Source: CAYJAY01 sp964368445 (lineage in GTDB: Bacteria; Bacillota; Clostridia; Oscillospirales; Ruminococcaceae). Taken from it: 33,972 nt of DNA. Position 1 is the stretch's first letter. The number at the start of each line of letters is the position of its first letter. The stretch lies in contig CAYJAY010000027.1 of NCBI GenBank assembly GCA_964368445.1, forward strand, positions 1 to 33,972, in the 5' to 3' direction. This document shows positions 15,389 through 22,863 of this stretch, piece after piece. The notes under the pieces were generated by a model. The model was not told where the DNA came from, did no database searches, and was given only the letters and a program-made list of their open reading frames with translations. A program made the translations under genes and the position numbers.

Positions 15389-15778
15389 TTAAGACTGAGG
15401 GTTACAGTTTGAACAGATTCCTTTAAACGTTATTGTGTGTCCGCTGAAACAAAAACCATCGGTATTGTTTATTCTTTTTTCAAGGTCAAACAGATAGTCA
15501 AGTTTAACATCAAAGACTTTGCCGCATTTTGAACATTTCGAGTGGTAATGCGGATTCGTTTTGTGGTCGAACCGGTCGGCTTCGCTTGGAACTTCAATCT
15601 TTGAGATGTCTTGGTTTTTAGCGAGTTGATTAAGGTTTCGATAGACCGTTCCGCGACTTATACTTGGATATGTTTTAATAACCTCGTAATATACCTCGTC
15701 CGCCGTTGGGTGGCTCTTTAGGTTGTTTACTGTGGACAACACAACACCTCGTTGGATTGTGTTTCGCTTGATTGTCAT
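15389..15778 (-). CDS. perR: Fur-family regulator with the PerR ligand set
   Basis: ATG 15776-15778 follows GGAG. The 129-residue protein has a winged helix (ISRGTVYRNLNQL) and a C-terminal dimer domain. All five positions that bind Fe/Mn in Bacillus PerR are present: His23 (SHPTADEV), Asp71 (RFD), His77 and His79 (HYH), and Asp90 (GKVFD). In Fur the last is usually Glu. The structural zinc site has both pairs, Cys82/Cys85 and Cys122/Cys125. This makes a peroxide-sensing repressor the best call, with Fur or Zur less likely. It is transcribed with the QueD-like gene and divergently from glnS. Its own promoter carries a weak PerR-box-like sequence over the -10. Confidence 0.8.
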   Translation of the reverse strand: MTIKRNTIQRGVVLSTVNNLKSHPTADEVYYEVIKTYPSISRGTVYRNLNQLAKNQDISKIEVPSEADRFDHKTNPHYHSKCSKCGKVFDVKLDYLFDLEKRINNTDGFCFSGHTITFKGICSNCNPQS

Positions 15779-15814
15779 ATTGTTTGCTCCATTTAGTAGG
15801 ATGTCTTAATTAGG

Positions 15815-15843
15815 ATTATATATCATTAACGCTGTTTAGTCAA
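15815..15843 (-). promoter_or_regulatory. sigma-A promoter of the perR-like/queD-like pair
   Basis: On the minus strand, TTGACT (15838-15843) and TATAAT (15815-15820) are 17 bases apart, 37 bases from the start codon. Confidence 0.75.
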
Positions 15844-15944
15844 TGAATTTGGTTTGAACATTTTGTGAATTAAAATATTTGTGTGTATATTTTGTAGAAA
15901 TATTCTGCTTATTTATTTTAACAAACTGTTTTATTAAATTTTAA

Positions 15945-15974
15945 TTGAAATAAAGGGCTCTTTTGTGCTAAAAT
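15945..15974 (+). promoter_or_regulatory. probable sigma-A promoter of glnS
   Basis: TTGAAA (15945-15950) and TAAAAT (15969-15974) with an 18-base spacer lie 66 bases before the glnS ATG. No T-box leader is seen. Confidence 0.5.
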
Positions 15975-16039
15975 AAACCGTACTAATAAAGTTTATAAGA
16001 AAATACATTATTATATTATTTTAAAGAGGAACAGTAAAG

Positions 16040-17692
16040 ATGAGCGAAACAAACAATTTTATACATGATATTATCGATAAAGACCTCAAAGAGGGAAAGG
16101 TAACAAAGATCCATACAAGGTTTCCGCCCGAACCTAACGGGTATCTTCACATAGGACACACAAAGGCAATGTGGATAAACTCGACGACTGCAAAAAAATA
16201 CGATGGGCTTTTTAATCTTCGCTATGACGACACAAACCCGACAAAGGAAGACGACGAGTTTGTTAAGTCGATTTATGACGACCTTTGTTGGCTTGGAACC
16301 GAGCCTACCGGTGGCATCTTCTACGGAAGCGATTATTTTGATAAATGCTATGAATTTGCGGTTGAGCTCATAAAAAAAGGAAAGGCGTATGTTTGTTCGC
16401 TTTCTCCCGAAGAGATGAGGGAGATGCGCGGAACGCTTACCGAGCCGGGCAAAAACAGCCCGTTTAGAGAACGTTCGGTCGAACAAAACCTTGATTTGTT
16501 TTCACGCATGAAAAACGGCGAGTTTAAAGCCGGCGAACATATTTTAAGGGCAAAGATAGACATGGCAAGCCCCAACATGAACATGCGTGACCCCGCTATC
16601 TATCGCATTATGCACCTTGAACACCACAGACAAGGAAACAAATGGTGCATCTATCCGCTGTACGACTATGCGCACCCAATTCAAGATGCGCTTGAAGGGA
16701 TAACCCATTCGCTTTGTTCGCTCGAGTTCGAGAACCATCGCCCGCTTTATGATTGGGTTATCGACAACATAGGTTTTGAGCACAAACCCCACCAATACGA
16801 GTTTGCGCGCCTTAACCTCACATACACCGTTATGAGCAAACGTTATCTTAGAGAGCTTGTCGAAACAAACATAGTTGACGGTTGGGACGACCCTAGGATG
16901 CCGACGCTTGGAGGTCTTAGAAGAAGAGGGTACACCCCAACTTCGATAATTAACTTTGTTAAAACTGCCGGTGTTTCAAAGGCTAATAGCCTTGTGGACA
17001 TTGGTTTGCTTGAGTTTTGCATCCGCGACGAGTTAAACGCGATAGCGCCGCGCAGAATAGCGGTTGCCGACCCTGTGAAGGTTACCGTGACAAACTACCC
17101 TGAAGACAAAGTCGAAGAGTTTTCAGTTTCAAACAATCCGAATGACCCCGAATCAGGGACAAGAACGGTTAAGTTTTCAAAAGATCTTTATATAGACAGA
17201 AGCGACTTTTTTGTGTCGCCTCCGCCAAAGTTTTTTAGAATGTTCCCCGGCAACGAGGTTCGGCTTATGGGCGCATACATCGTTAGATGTGACGATTATA
17301 AGCTTGATGACCAAGGAAACGTGGTCGAAATTTTGTGCACCGCCGACCTTACAAGTGGGGGAAAAGCTCCCGAAGACGGAAGAAAGATAAAAGGCACTAT
17401 ACATTGGCTTTCAAAGCAAAACTGTTTTGATGCAACGGTTAGACTATACGACAGACTGTTCACCCTTGAAAACACAGGGGATATTGAAGAGGGCAAGGGA
17501 TACGGAGACTATCTTAACCCGAATTCAGTTGAAACGTTTGAAAATGCAAAACTCGAAGCGTGCATTGAAAACGAGCCGGACGACACGAGATACCAGTTTG
17601 TGCGCATGGGGTATTTTGTTAAGGACACAACCAATGGTGGTTTTAACAGGATTGTAGGCCTTAAAGATACCTGGGCAAAGCTTAAAAAATAG
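16040..17692 (+). CDS. glnS: glutaminyl-tRNA synthetase
   Basis: ATG 16040 follows AAAGAGGAA. The class I signature is RFPPEPNGYLHIGHTKA with HIGH at residues 37-40, and the KMSKS-equivalent is VMSKR at 264-268. GlnRS-specific features include LRYDDTNP, the tRNA-contacting LEFENHRPLYDW and the C-terminal beta-barrel anticodon domain. The 550-residue length is standard. The enzyme charges tRNA-Gln directly. Many Firmicutes instead misacylate with GltX and use GatCAB, so a GlnS here is a useful lineage trait. It opens a probable operon with pncB and the HAD gene. Confidence 0.96.
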   Translation: MSETNNFIHDIIDKDLKEGKVTKIHTRFPPEPNGYLHIGHTKAMWINSTTAKKYDGLFNLRYDDTNPTKEDDEFVKSIYDDLCWLGTEPTGGIFYGSDYFDKCYEFAVELIKKGKAYVCSLSPEEMREMRGTLTEPGKNSPFRERSVEQNLDLFSRMKNGEFKAGEHILRAKIDMASPNMNMRDPAIYRIMHLEHHRQGNKWCIYPLYDYAHPIQDALEGITHSLCSLEFENHRPLYDWVIDNIGFEHKPHQYEFARLNLTYTVMSKRYLRELVETNIVDGWDDPRMPTLGGLRRRGYTPTSIINFVKTAGVSKANSLVDIGLLEFCIRDELNAIAPRRIAVADPVKVTVTNYPEDKVEEFSVSNNPNDPESGTRTVKFSKDLYIDRSDFFVSPPPKFFRMFPGNEVRLMGAYIVRCDDYKLDDQGNVVEILCTADLTSGGKAPEDGRKIKGTIHWLSKQNCFDATVRLYDRLFTLENTGDIEEGKGYGDYLNPNSVETFENAKLEACIENEPDDTRYQFVRMGYFVKDTTNGGFNRIVGLKDTWAKLKK

Positions 17693-17770
17693 TTAAAAAA
17701 ACAGATGAACGGCATTTTGTGCCGAGCAGATAGTTTCAATATCGAAAAAAAGATTTTTGGAGAAAACGCT

Positions 17771-19210
17771 ATGACAGTTAATAATTTTAACCCTGCAATG
17801 CTTTGTGATTACTATGAGTTTACAATGGCTAACGGATATGTTTTAAGTGAAATGGCGGACAAATATCTTTATTTTGATCTTTATTTCAGAAAAGTTCCGG
17901 ATGGCGGAGGCTTTGCTATCGCCGCAGGGCTTGAACAGGTTGTCGATTATATCGAAAACCTTAAGTTTACCCAAAATGACATAGACTATCTCAAAAAGAA
18001 AAATCAATTTTCCGAAAAGTTTCTCGAAAGGCTATTGGAGTTTAAGTTTACGGGGGATATATGGGCGGTTCCGGAGGGAACACCTATCTTTCCAAACGAG
18101 CCGATAATGACGATAAGGGCGAAAGCTATAGAAGCCCAAATAGTTGAGACATTTTTGCTTTTGTGTGTAAACCACCAGTCATTAATAGCGACTAAAGCCA
18201 ATCGCATAGTACGGGCGGCGGCAGGCAGGGCGATACTTGAATTTGGCGCGCGGCGTGCGCAAGGGGTCGAGGCGGCTTGTCTTGGGGCGAGGGCGGCATA
18301 TATTGCCGGTTGTGTCGGAACCTCTAACTCTGCGACGGGTCAGTTGTTTGATGTGCCGGTTTCGGGAACTATGGCGCATTCGTGGATACAGACTTTCGAC
18401 GACGAGTACACCGCGTTTTTGACCTATTGCAAGGCGTACCCAAACAAAGCTTCGTTACTCATAGATACCTACAGCGTTTTAAAAAGTGGTTTGCCAAATG
18501 CGATTAGAGTTTTTAAAGAGCTTGGTATCGAAAACTGTAGCGTGAGGATAGACTCGGGCGATATTACCTATCTTTCCAAAAAAGTTCGAGAAAGGTTAGA
18601 TGCCGAAGGCCTACCTAACTGTAAGATAGTCGCGTCCAATTCGCTTGACGAGAACATAATTCGCGACATAATTTTGCAAGGTGGTTGTGTCGACGTTTTT
18701 GGCGTGGGCGAGCGGCTCATAACCGCGAAGAGCGACCCTGTTTTTGGCGGCGTTTATAAACTTGTCGCGGTTGAGTCTAAAAGCGGAAGAGTTGTACCAA
18801 AAATTAAGGTTTCAGAAAACGTAACCAAGATCACGACGCCACATTTCAAAAAGGTGTATAGGATATATAACATGGACACGGGAAAGGCGGAGGCGGATCT
18901 TTTGTGTTTGCATGATGAAACAATAGACACAGAAAAACCGCTCACTATCTTTGACCCCAACCATACATGGAAAAAGAAAACATACAACAACTATTATTTA
19001 AAACAACTGTTAGTTCCGATTTTTGAAGGCGGAAAAAGGGTGTATGAGATTCCGTCGGTTGAGCAAACAAGGGAGCATTGTTTAAAAGAGATAGACAGCC
19101 TTTGGGATGAGGTTAAACGTTTTGAAAATCCACATACATATTATGTCGATCTTTCGGAAAAACTATGGAAAACAAAACAGAAACTGCTCAAGGAGAACAG
19201 CGAAAAATGA
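17771..19210 (+). CDS. pncB: nicotinate phosphoribosyltransferase
   Basis: The start is ATG 17771 after GGAG; the longer in-frame ATG at 17705 has no ribosome binding site and would add unconserved residues. The protein (479 residues) starts with MLCDYYEFTMANGY, the conserved N-terminal motif of the family. FGARRAQG and GTMAHSW carry the substrate-site and phosphorylatable histidine regions, and RIDSGD and VGERLITAKSDP the phosphoribosyl-binding part. It makes nicotinate mononucleotide from nicotinate and PRPP in NAD salvage. It lies 78 bases behind glnS, with a small hairpin (17709-17723) between, and its stop overlaps the HAD start as ATGA, so both are translated together. Confidence 0.94.
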   Translation: MTVNNFNPAMLCDYYEFTMANGYVLSEMADKYLYFDLYFRKVPDGGGFAIAAGLEQVVDYIENLKFTQNDIDYLKKKNQFSEKFLERLLEFKFTGDIWAVPEGTPIFPNEPIMTIRAKAIEAQIVETFLLLCVNHQSLIATKANRIVRAAAGRAILEFGARRAQGVEAACLGARAAYIAGCVGTSNSATGQLFDVPVSGTMAHSWIQTFDDEYTAFLTYCKAYPNKASLLIDTYSVLKSGLPNAIRVFKELGIENCSVRIDSGDITYLSKKVRERLDAEGLPNCKIVASNSLDENIIRDIILQGGCVDVFGVGERLITAKSDPVFGGVYKLVAVESKSGRVVPKIKVSENVTKITTPHFKKVYRIYNMDTGKAEADLLCLHDETIDTEKPLTIFDPNHTWKKKTYNNYYLKQLLVPIFEGGKRVYEIPSVEQTREHCLKEIDSLWDEVKRFENPHTYYVDLSEKLWKTKQKLLKENSEK

Positions 19211-19872
19211 GACCACGATATGACTATGCAATATTTGATTTCGACGGCACTTTGATAGACACAAGCGAGGGAATTGTAAAAAGCCTTATATATATTTTGT
19301 CTAAGGAATTTTCGATAAACGAAACGGACCAACAAAAGTTAAAAAGATTTATAGGGCCTCCGCTGGCCCCAACGTTTGAAGAGGAATATGGCTTTAAAGG
19401 TGAACAGCTTGAAAAAGCGATGGAAACTTATAGGGAACATTATACCAAAACGGGTTTGTATCAAAGCCGAATGTTTCCTCTTTTAAAGCAAACTCTTGAA
19501 ACGCTTAGAGAGAACAACGTTAAAATTGGAATAGCGAGTAGTAAACCGGCGTATCTTATCCATACACTTTTGGAATATTTCGGGCTTGAAGAGATGTTTG
19601 ATACCGTTGTTGGCGTGAAAGGCGGCATGACCCAAAGTCACACGAAATCGGAATGTATTGAGATAGCTCTTGACCAACTCGGCTGTAAAGATAAAAAACG
19701 CGCGGTTATGATCGGCGACAGGTGTTTTGACGCGGTGGGAGCAAAAGACAGCGACATAGATTTTATAGCGGCAGAGTACAGTGGTTCTGCGCCGATTTCC
19801 GAGTTTTCGGGATTTGTTGTTAAACTTTTTGCAAAGAGTTTAACAGAGGTTGCCGATTTCATATGTGGTTAG
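19207..19872 (+). CDS. HAD-superfamily phosphatase, phosphoglycolate phosphatase-like
   Basis: The ATG at 19207 overlaps the pncB stop (ATGA) and has AAGGAG upstream, so I prefer it to the in-frame ATG at 19165. Motif I is DFDGTLIDT near residue 9, motif II is ASSKP, and motif IV is GDRCFDAVGAKDSDID; a cap domain lies between motifs I and II. The 221-residue length fits the Gph/PpaX group (COG0546-like), which removes phosphate from small metabolites. Coupling with pncB suggests a role near nucleotide or NAD metabolism, such as dephosphorylating a mononucleotide, but this is inference; the substrate of such HAD enzymes cannot be read from sequence. Confidence 0.88.
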   Translation: MRPRYDYAIFDFDGTLIDTSEGIVKSLIYILSKEFSINETDQQKLKRFIGPPLAPTFEEEYGFKGEQLEKAMETYREHYTKTGLYQSRMFPLLKQTLETLRENNVKIGIASSKPAYLIHTLLEYFGLEEMFDTVVGVKGGMTQSHTKSECIEIALDQLGCKDKKRAVMIGDRCFDAVGAKDSDIDFIAAEYSGSAPISEFSGFVVKLFAKSLTEVADFICG

Positions 19873-20266
19873 TAAAAAAATATTTATTTAATATGTATAA
19901 TATAAAATAATAAGGTCATACTATAAACAGAAGGTAACAAAAGAATTTTGAAACTTGTTTGGTAAACAAACAAAAACTAAAATTTTTTATGCCTTCAAGA
20001 TATAGCAAACGAAGCCGACAAACAAAGAGATCAAGAAAATTTTAAATATATAATTGTAATGCTGTAGCTTTTGTATTACAATGAAAATTTAAAAATGCGA
20101 ATTGCTCGCAACGAGTTTCTTTTGGAAAAACGGTTTTGAATGCAAAAAAACAAGTTTTCACACATTAAATGGTGCGGCAACTTGTTTTTTGTTTTGTCTA
20201 AATTTTTTTGTCTTAAGCTAAGTAGTTTCAAAATCCACACAACACGGCTGTTAAAATTTTGTTTAA
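19873..20266. other. 394-base A+T-rich intergenic region between convergent genes
   Basis: No open frame of credible composition lies here. It contains a hairpin ATTGTAAT/ATTACAAT near 20055-20085 and a terminator-like stem at 20145-20190. From about 20106 to 20200 one frame stays open on the plus strand and translates with coding-like composition (ELLATSFFWKNGFE), but it has no start codon or ribosome binding site. That may be a gene remnant or an interspersed repeat. Confidence 0.5.
20145..20196. terminator. A+T-rich hairpin, probable bidirectional terminator
   Basis: AAAAAACAAGTT (20145-20156) pairs perfectly with AACTTGTTTTTT (20179-20190) around a 22-base loop. The T-run is on the plus strand with a matching A-run on the other side. 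It lies between the convergent HAD and membrane-protein genes. Confidence 0.55.
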
Positions 20267-21367
20267 TTAATCCAGTGTATCGGACGCGTCGGAGGCGTCA
20301 AATGCATCGTATGTATCTGATATATCGAATCTATCCAATATATTGGATGTAACGGATGTTTCTTCCGATTGGCTGGTTTTTGCCAACATAGTTTGTTCAG
20401 AGGTTTGCAAAGATAATTGCTCGTCGCCGTCTTGGTTTTGCTCGGCTTGTTCCGGCAAGATAACTGGGTCGATTTGCTCGGCTTGTTCCGGCGAGATATC
20501 GGGGACAGGTTTCTCGAAAGTTGCCGGTTCGTGATTTTTTGAAACAACAACTCCGATTAATAGCACAATAAAATAGATAAGTAGAAACGATGCTATGATA
20601 GCGAGTATTATAACGATAACGGTCATCACATTATTGGCGAGGTTTTCATTTATAAAAGAATTTAAAAACTCTTCCGGTTCAAAGGCATAATAGCTTTCGT
20701 CAGACATTTCAAATTCTAAATCAAGTTGGTGATCTAAATCGGCCGATGATTGATTTCCGCTATAATAAAAATCTATGCTTTCTACGACTGAAACAAGTGT
20801 GTTTATCGTATTGTTATCTATCGGCTCACCGGTATAAGAATAAAGTTCAAACGACATAGAATAACCATTTGATATCGTAACAATGTCGATTCCGTTTATT
20901 TCGGATCCGTCGGTGAATTCGTAAAGCATCGCTAAAAATTTATATTGTTCTGTTTCGATTATAAAATAATCGGTATAAATTAAAATGTCTTCCGAAAAAC
21001 GCCCTTTGTAGTCGTTGAAAATTGCGTCCAAATCTTGGTCGTCATACAAACTATAATCTGTTGAACTGTCCTCGATGGCAGAAAAATAGATAGATTGGGT
21101 GAAGTTTGAGTTAATCGCCCAAAAATAAAGATCGGAATCGTAAAACATCTCGATAGTTTCATCGTAATCATATCCGAACTCTGCAAAAACGGGGTTGTCT
21201 TTCTCGGATTTTTCCGTTAACACATAGTATCCCGCGGGGGAGTTAAGTGACAAGCCCAGTTCGTCAAAAGTTAGTGTGTTTGAAACTTGTGCCGCAACAA
21301 GAGGCGAAAAGGCAAACGAAACCAAAATTAAAAGGACTAAAGTTTTTGTTATAATATTTTTTTTCAT
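20267..21367 (-). CDS. exported single-pass membrane protein with repetitive acidic cytoplasmic tail, unknown function
   Basis: ATG 21365-21367 follows AGGAAG. The 366-residue protein has a signal peptide (MKKNIITKTLVLLILVSFAF, then AAQ), an extracellular domain of about 210 residues rich in Asp, Tyr and Ser, and one strong membrane helix near residues 245-275. The cytoplasmic tail follows. The extracellular part (LGLSLNSPAGYYVLTEKS) resembles small secreted beta-sandwich domains of the kind found in Firmicute surface proteins, but I do not recognise a named family. The tail carries a 12-residue repeat (SPEQAEQIDPV, then LPEQAEQNQDG) and ends in short Asp/Ser/Ala repeats (DAFDASDASDTLD). It is 65 bases behind the decarboxylase gene and probably co-transcribed with it. 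Confidence 0.75.
   Translation of the reverse strand: MKKNIITKTLVLLILVSFAFSPLVAAQVSNTLTFDELGLSLNSPAGYYVLTEKSEKDNPVFAEFGYDYDETIEMFYDSDLYFWAINSNFTQSIYFSAIEDSSTDYSLYDDQDLDAIFNDYKGRFSEDILIYTDYFIIETEQYKFLAMLYEFTDGSEINGIDIVTISNGYSMSFELYSYTGEPIDNNTINTLVSVVESIDFYYSGNQSSADLDHQLDLEFEMSDESYYAFEPEEFLNSFINENLANNVMTVIVIILAIIASFLLIYFIVLLIGVVVSKNHEPATFEKPVPDISPEQAEQIDPVILPEQAEQNQDGDEQLSLQTSEQTMLAKTSQSEETSVTSNILDRFDISDTYDAFDASDASDTLD
20437..20498 (-). repeat. 36-base-period tandem repeat inside the membrane-protein gene
   Basis: Bases 20437-20462 and 20473-20498 match at 25 of 26 positions and are offset by 36 bases, encoding the PEQAEQ repeat in frame. The length is a multiple of three, so copy changes would keep the frame. 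Confidence 0.7.
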
Positions 21368-21391
21368 GAAACTACCGCTTCCTAATTATTA

Positions 21392-21425
21392 TTTTTAACA
21401 CAATATAACTTGATTGTGTTAAAAA
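21392..21425. other. 13-bp hairpin between decarboxylase and membrane-protein genes
   Basis: TTTTTAACACAAT (21392-21404) pairs with ATTGTGTTAAAAA (21413-21425) around an 8-base loop. On the minus strand, the direction of both genes, the T-run comes before the stem instead of after it. It is therefore more likely an mRNA-processing or attenuation element than a terminator. Confidence 0.5.
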
Positions 21426-21432
21426 AAAGTTT

Positions 21433-22656
21433 TTATTTAACGCTGCCATCTTCGCAGACGAAAAATTCTTTTGGAGGGGTTTGCGAGGAAAACTGCATAG
21501 GAGACAAAACCGCCGCATAGCTTCCGGCGTTTGTCATTATAACTGCGTCTCCAGCTTGAAGTTTAGGAAACGTTATGTCTTTTGCGACGATGTCCGCCGC
21601 GGTACAGAGATTTCCAACAAGTGAAACTTGCTCGGTTTCGCCACCGTTGTCTTGTAAGCAAAGGGGAATAAATTGAAAGGCGTCCAAAGAGGTGAAAAGA
21701 GGCTCGACGGGGAGCGGGTTTTGGGATTTGTCATAGTTTAAGACAAGTTGTTCGACAGATGGGCGGATAAATCCGTTTAACGTGTTGCACAAAATTACAA
21801 ACGTCTTGCCGCACGAAACTTTTTTGTCGAGAACCTTTGTGACATAAACGCCGTTTTTACCAACAAGAAACCTTCCAGTTTCGATAAAAATTGTTGTTTT
21901 TGAAAATTCTTTTTTGAACTGTTGCGTGAGTTTTGACATCGAACTTCCGAGATACTCCGTGTCGCACGGCTTGTCAATATCGGCATAAGCTATTCCTATG
22001 CCGGAACCCATGTTGATAAATTCAAGCGGTTTTTCGAGTTTTTCAACAACTTTCAAAGATAACGAAAACATCTTTTTATAGTAGCTTTCGATAACTTTTT
22101 CATCAAGCTCTTGGCTTCTCGAATGGACATGAATTCCTACGATTTCGACGTTTTCAAGTTTTTTTAACTCGTCAAGGTTGGAAAAAAAGCTGTCGCTGTC
22201 TATGCCAAACTTGGACGGAACGGGGGAGTCTCCTACAAACGTGAATGGAGGGTTTAACCTAACACCAATTTTAACGTTAATTCCTTTTTGTTTTGCTACC
22301 GCATTAATACGGTATATTTCGTCCAAACTGTCCGCAATTAATGTCGAAATCTCGATAGTGTTAATAATGTCCTCCGTCGTTTTTCCGGGCGCTGAAAAAA
22401 GAATAAGTTCTTTAGGCACGTTGTTTTTGGCAGAGATTAAAACCTCGTTTACGCTTGCGGCGTCTGCGCCAAGGCCGCTTTTAAAGATCGTTTCAACTAC
22501 GTTGCAATTAGGGTTTGTTTTCAAAGAATAGAGAAATTTAATTCCGTCAAAACTTTGTGTCAAAGTCGTAACGCTTTGTTCTATACCTTTTTTATCATAA
22601 AGATAAAAGCTGTTGTTTTGTTCCAAAAGATTTAAAATAATCTGTTTGTTGTTCAT
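21433..22656 (-). CDS. fold-type III PLP-dependent decarboxylase (DapDC/ODC group), substrate unknown
   Basis: I choose ATG 22654-22656, which follows GGGGTG; the upstream in-frame TTG lies within that ribosome binding site. In the 407-residue product Lys46 (FLYSLKTNPN) should form the PLP Schiff base. HVHSRSQ is the HxGS-type motif, GSGIGI the phosphate loop, ETGRFLVG the EPGR equivalent and LCTAADIVAKD the CxxxD substrate motif. NAGSYAAVLSPMQFSS matches the GAY..n.FN end motif. The divergence from LysA (IHVHSR for HIGS, ETGR for EPGR) suggests a specialised amino-acid decarboxylase, like those of siderophore or antibiotic pathways, rather than housekeeping lysine synthesis. The neighbours give no pathway. 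Confidence 0.82.
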   Translation of the reverse strand: MNNKQIILNLLEQNNSFYLYDKKGIEQSVTTLTQSFDGIKFLYSLKTNPNCNVVETIFKSGLGADAASVNEVLISAKNNVPKELILFSAPGKTTEDIINTIEISTLIADSLDEIYRINAVAKQKGINVKIGVRLNPPFTFVGDSPVPSKFGIDSDSFFSNLDELKKLENVEIVGIHVHSRSQELDEKVIESYYKKMFSLSLKVVEKLEKPLEFINMGSGIGIAYADIDKPCDTEYLGSSMSKLTQQFKKEFSKTTIFIETGRFLVGKNGVYVTKVLDKKVSCGKTFVILCNTLNGFIRPSVEQLVLNYDKSQNPLPVEPLFTSLDAFQFIPLCLQDNGGETEQVSLVGNLCTAADIVAKDITFPKLQAGDAVIMTNAGSYAAVLSPMQFSSQTPPKEFFVCEDGSVK

Positions 22657-22797
22657 GTCACACCCCAAATATTAATCTTTCAATTTTATTGCACAATCAA
22701 TTATACCACAAATAAAGATATAAATCAGTTTGTTTTTATGTCTGGTTGTAAAATAATCACTTTTTCTTTTATTTGAGACATTTAAACCAAACATCAA

Positions 22798-22830
22798 GCG
22801 ACAGTTTAATTGCGCTTTAAACTGTATACT
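22798..22830 (+). promoter_or_regulatory. candidate spoIIE promoter with 21-base spacer and inverted repeat
   Basis: GCGACA (22798-22803) and TATACT (22825-22830) are 21 bases apart. A perfect 9-bp inverted repeat (ACAGTTTAA 22801-22809, TTAAACTGT 22817-22825) fills the spacer. The minus strand over the -35 reads CTGTCGCT, a 5-of-7 match to the Spo0A box TGTCGAA. B. subtilis spoIIE is known to have a 21-base spacer and Spo0A control. Confidence 0.4.
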
Positions 22831-22863
22831 GATAAAAATTTGATTTTGGTGGTGTAGTTTATT

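Noticed and set aside
15779..16039. T-box or other leader riboswitch before glnS
   Set aside because: No T-box core sequence and no terminator/antiterminator pair; only a plain promoter is seen.
16016..16486. 156-residue frame antisense to glnS
   Set aside because: Complement of conserved synthetase codons with an Arg/Val-rich product; no start context.
17705..17770. 22-residue N-terminal extension of PncB from ATG 17705
   Set aside because: No ribosome binding site before 17705; GGAG and the conserved N-terminus support 17771.
20437..20498. CRISPR-like direct repeat
   Set aside because: Two copies only, in frame inside a coding gene and encoding a peptide repeat.
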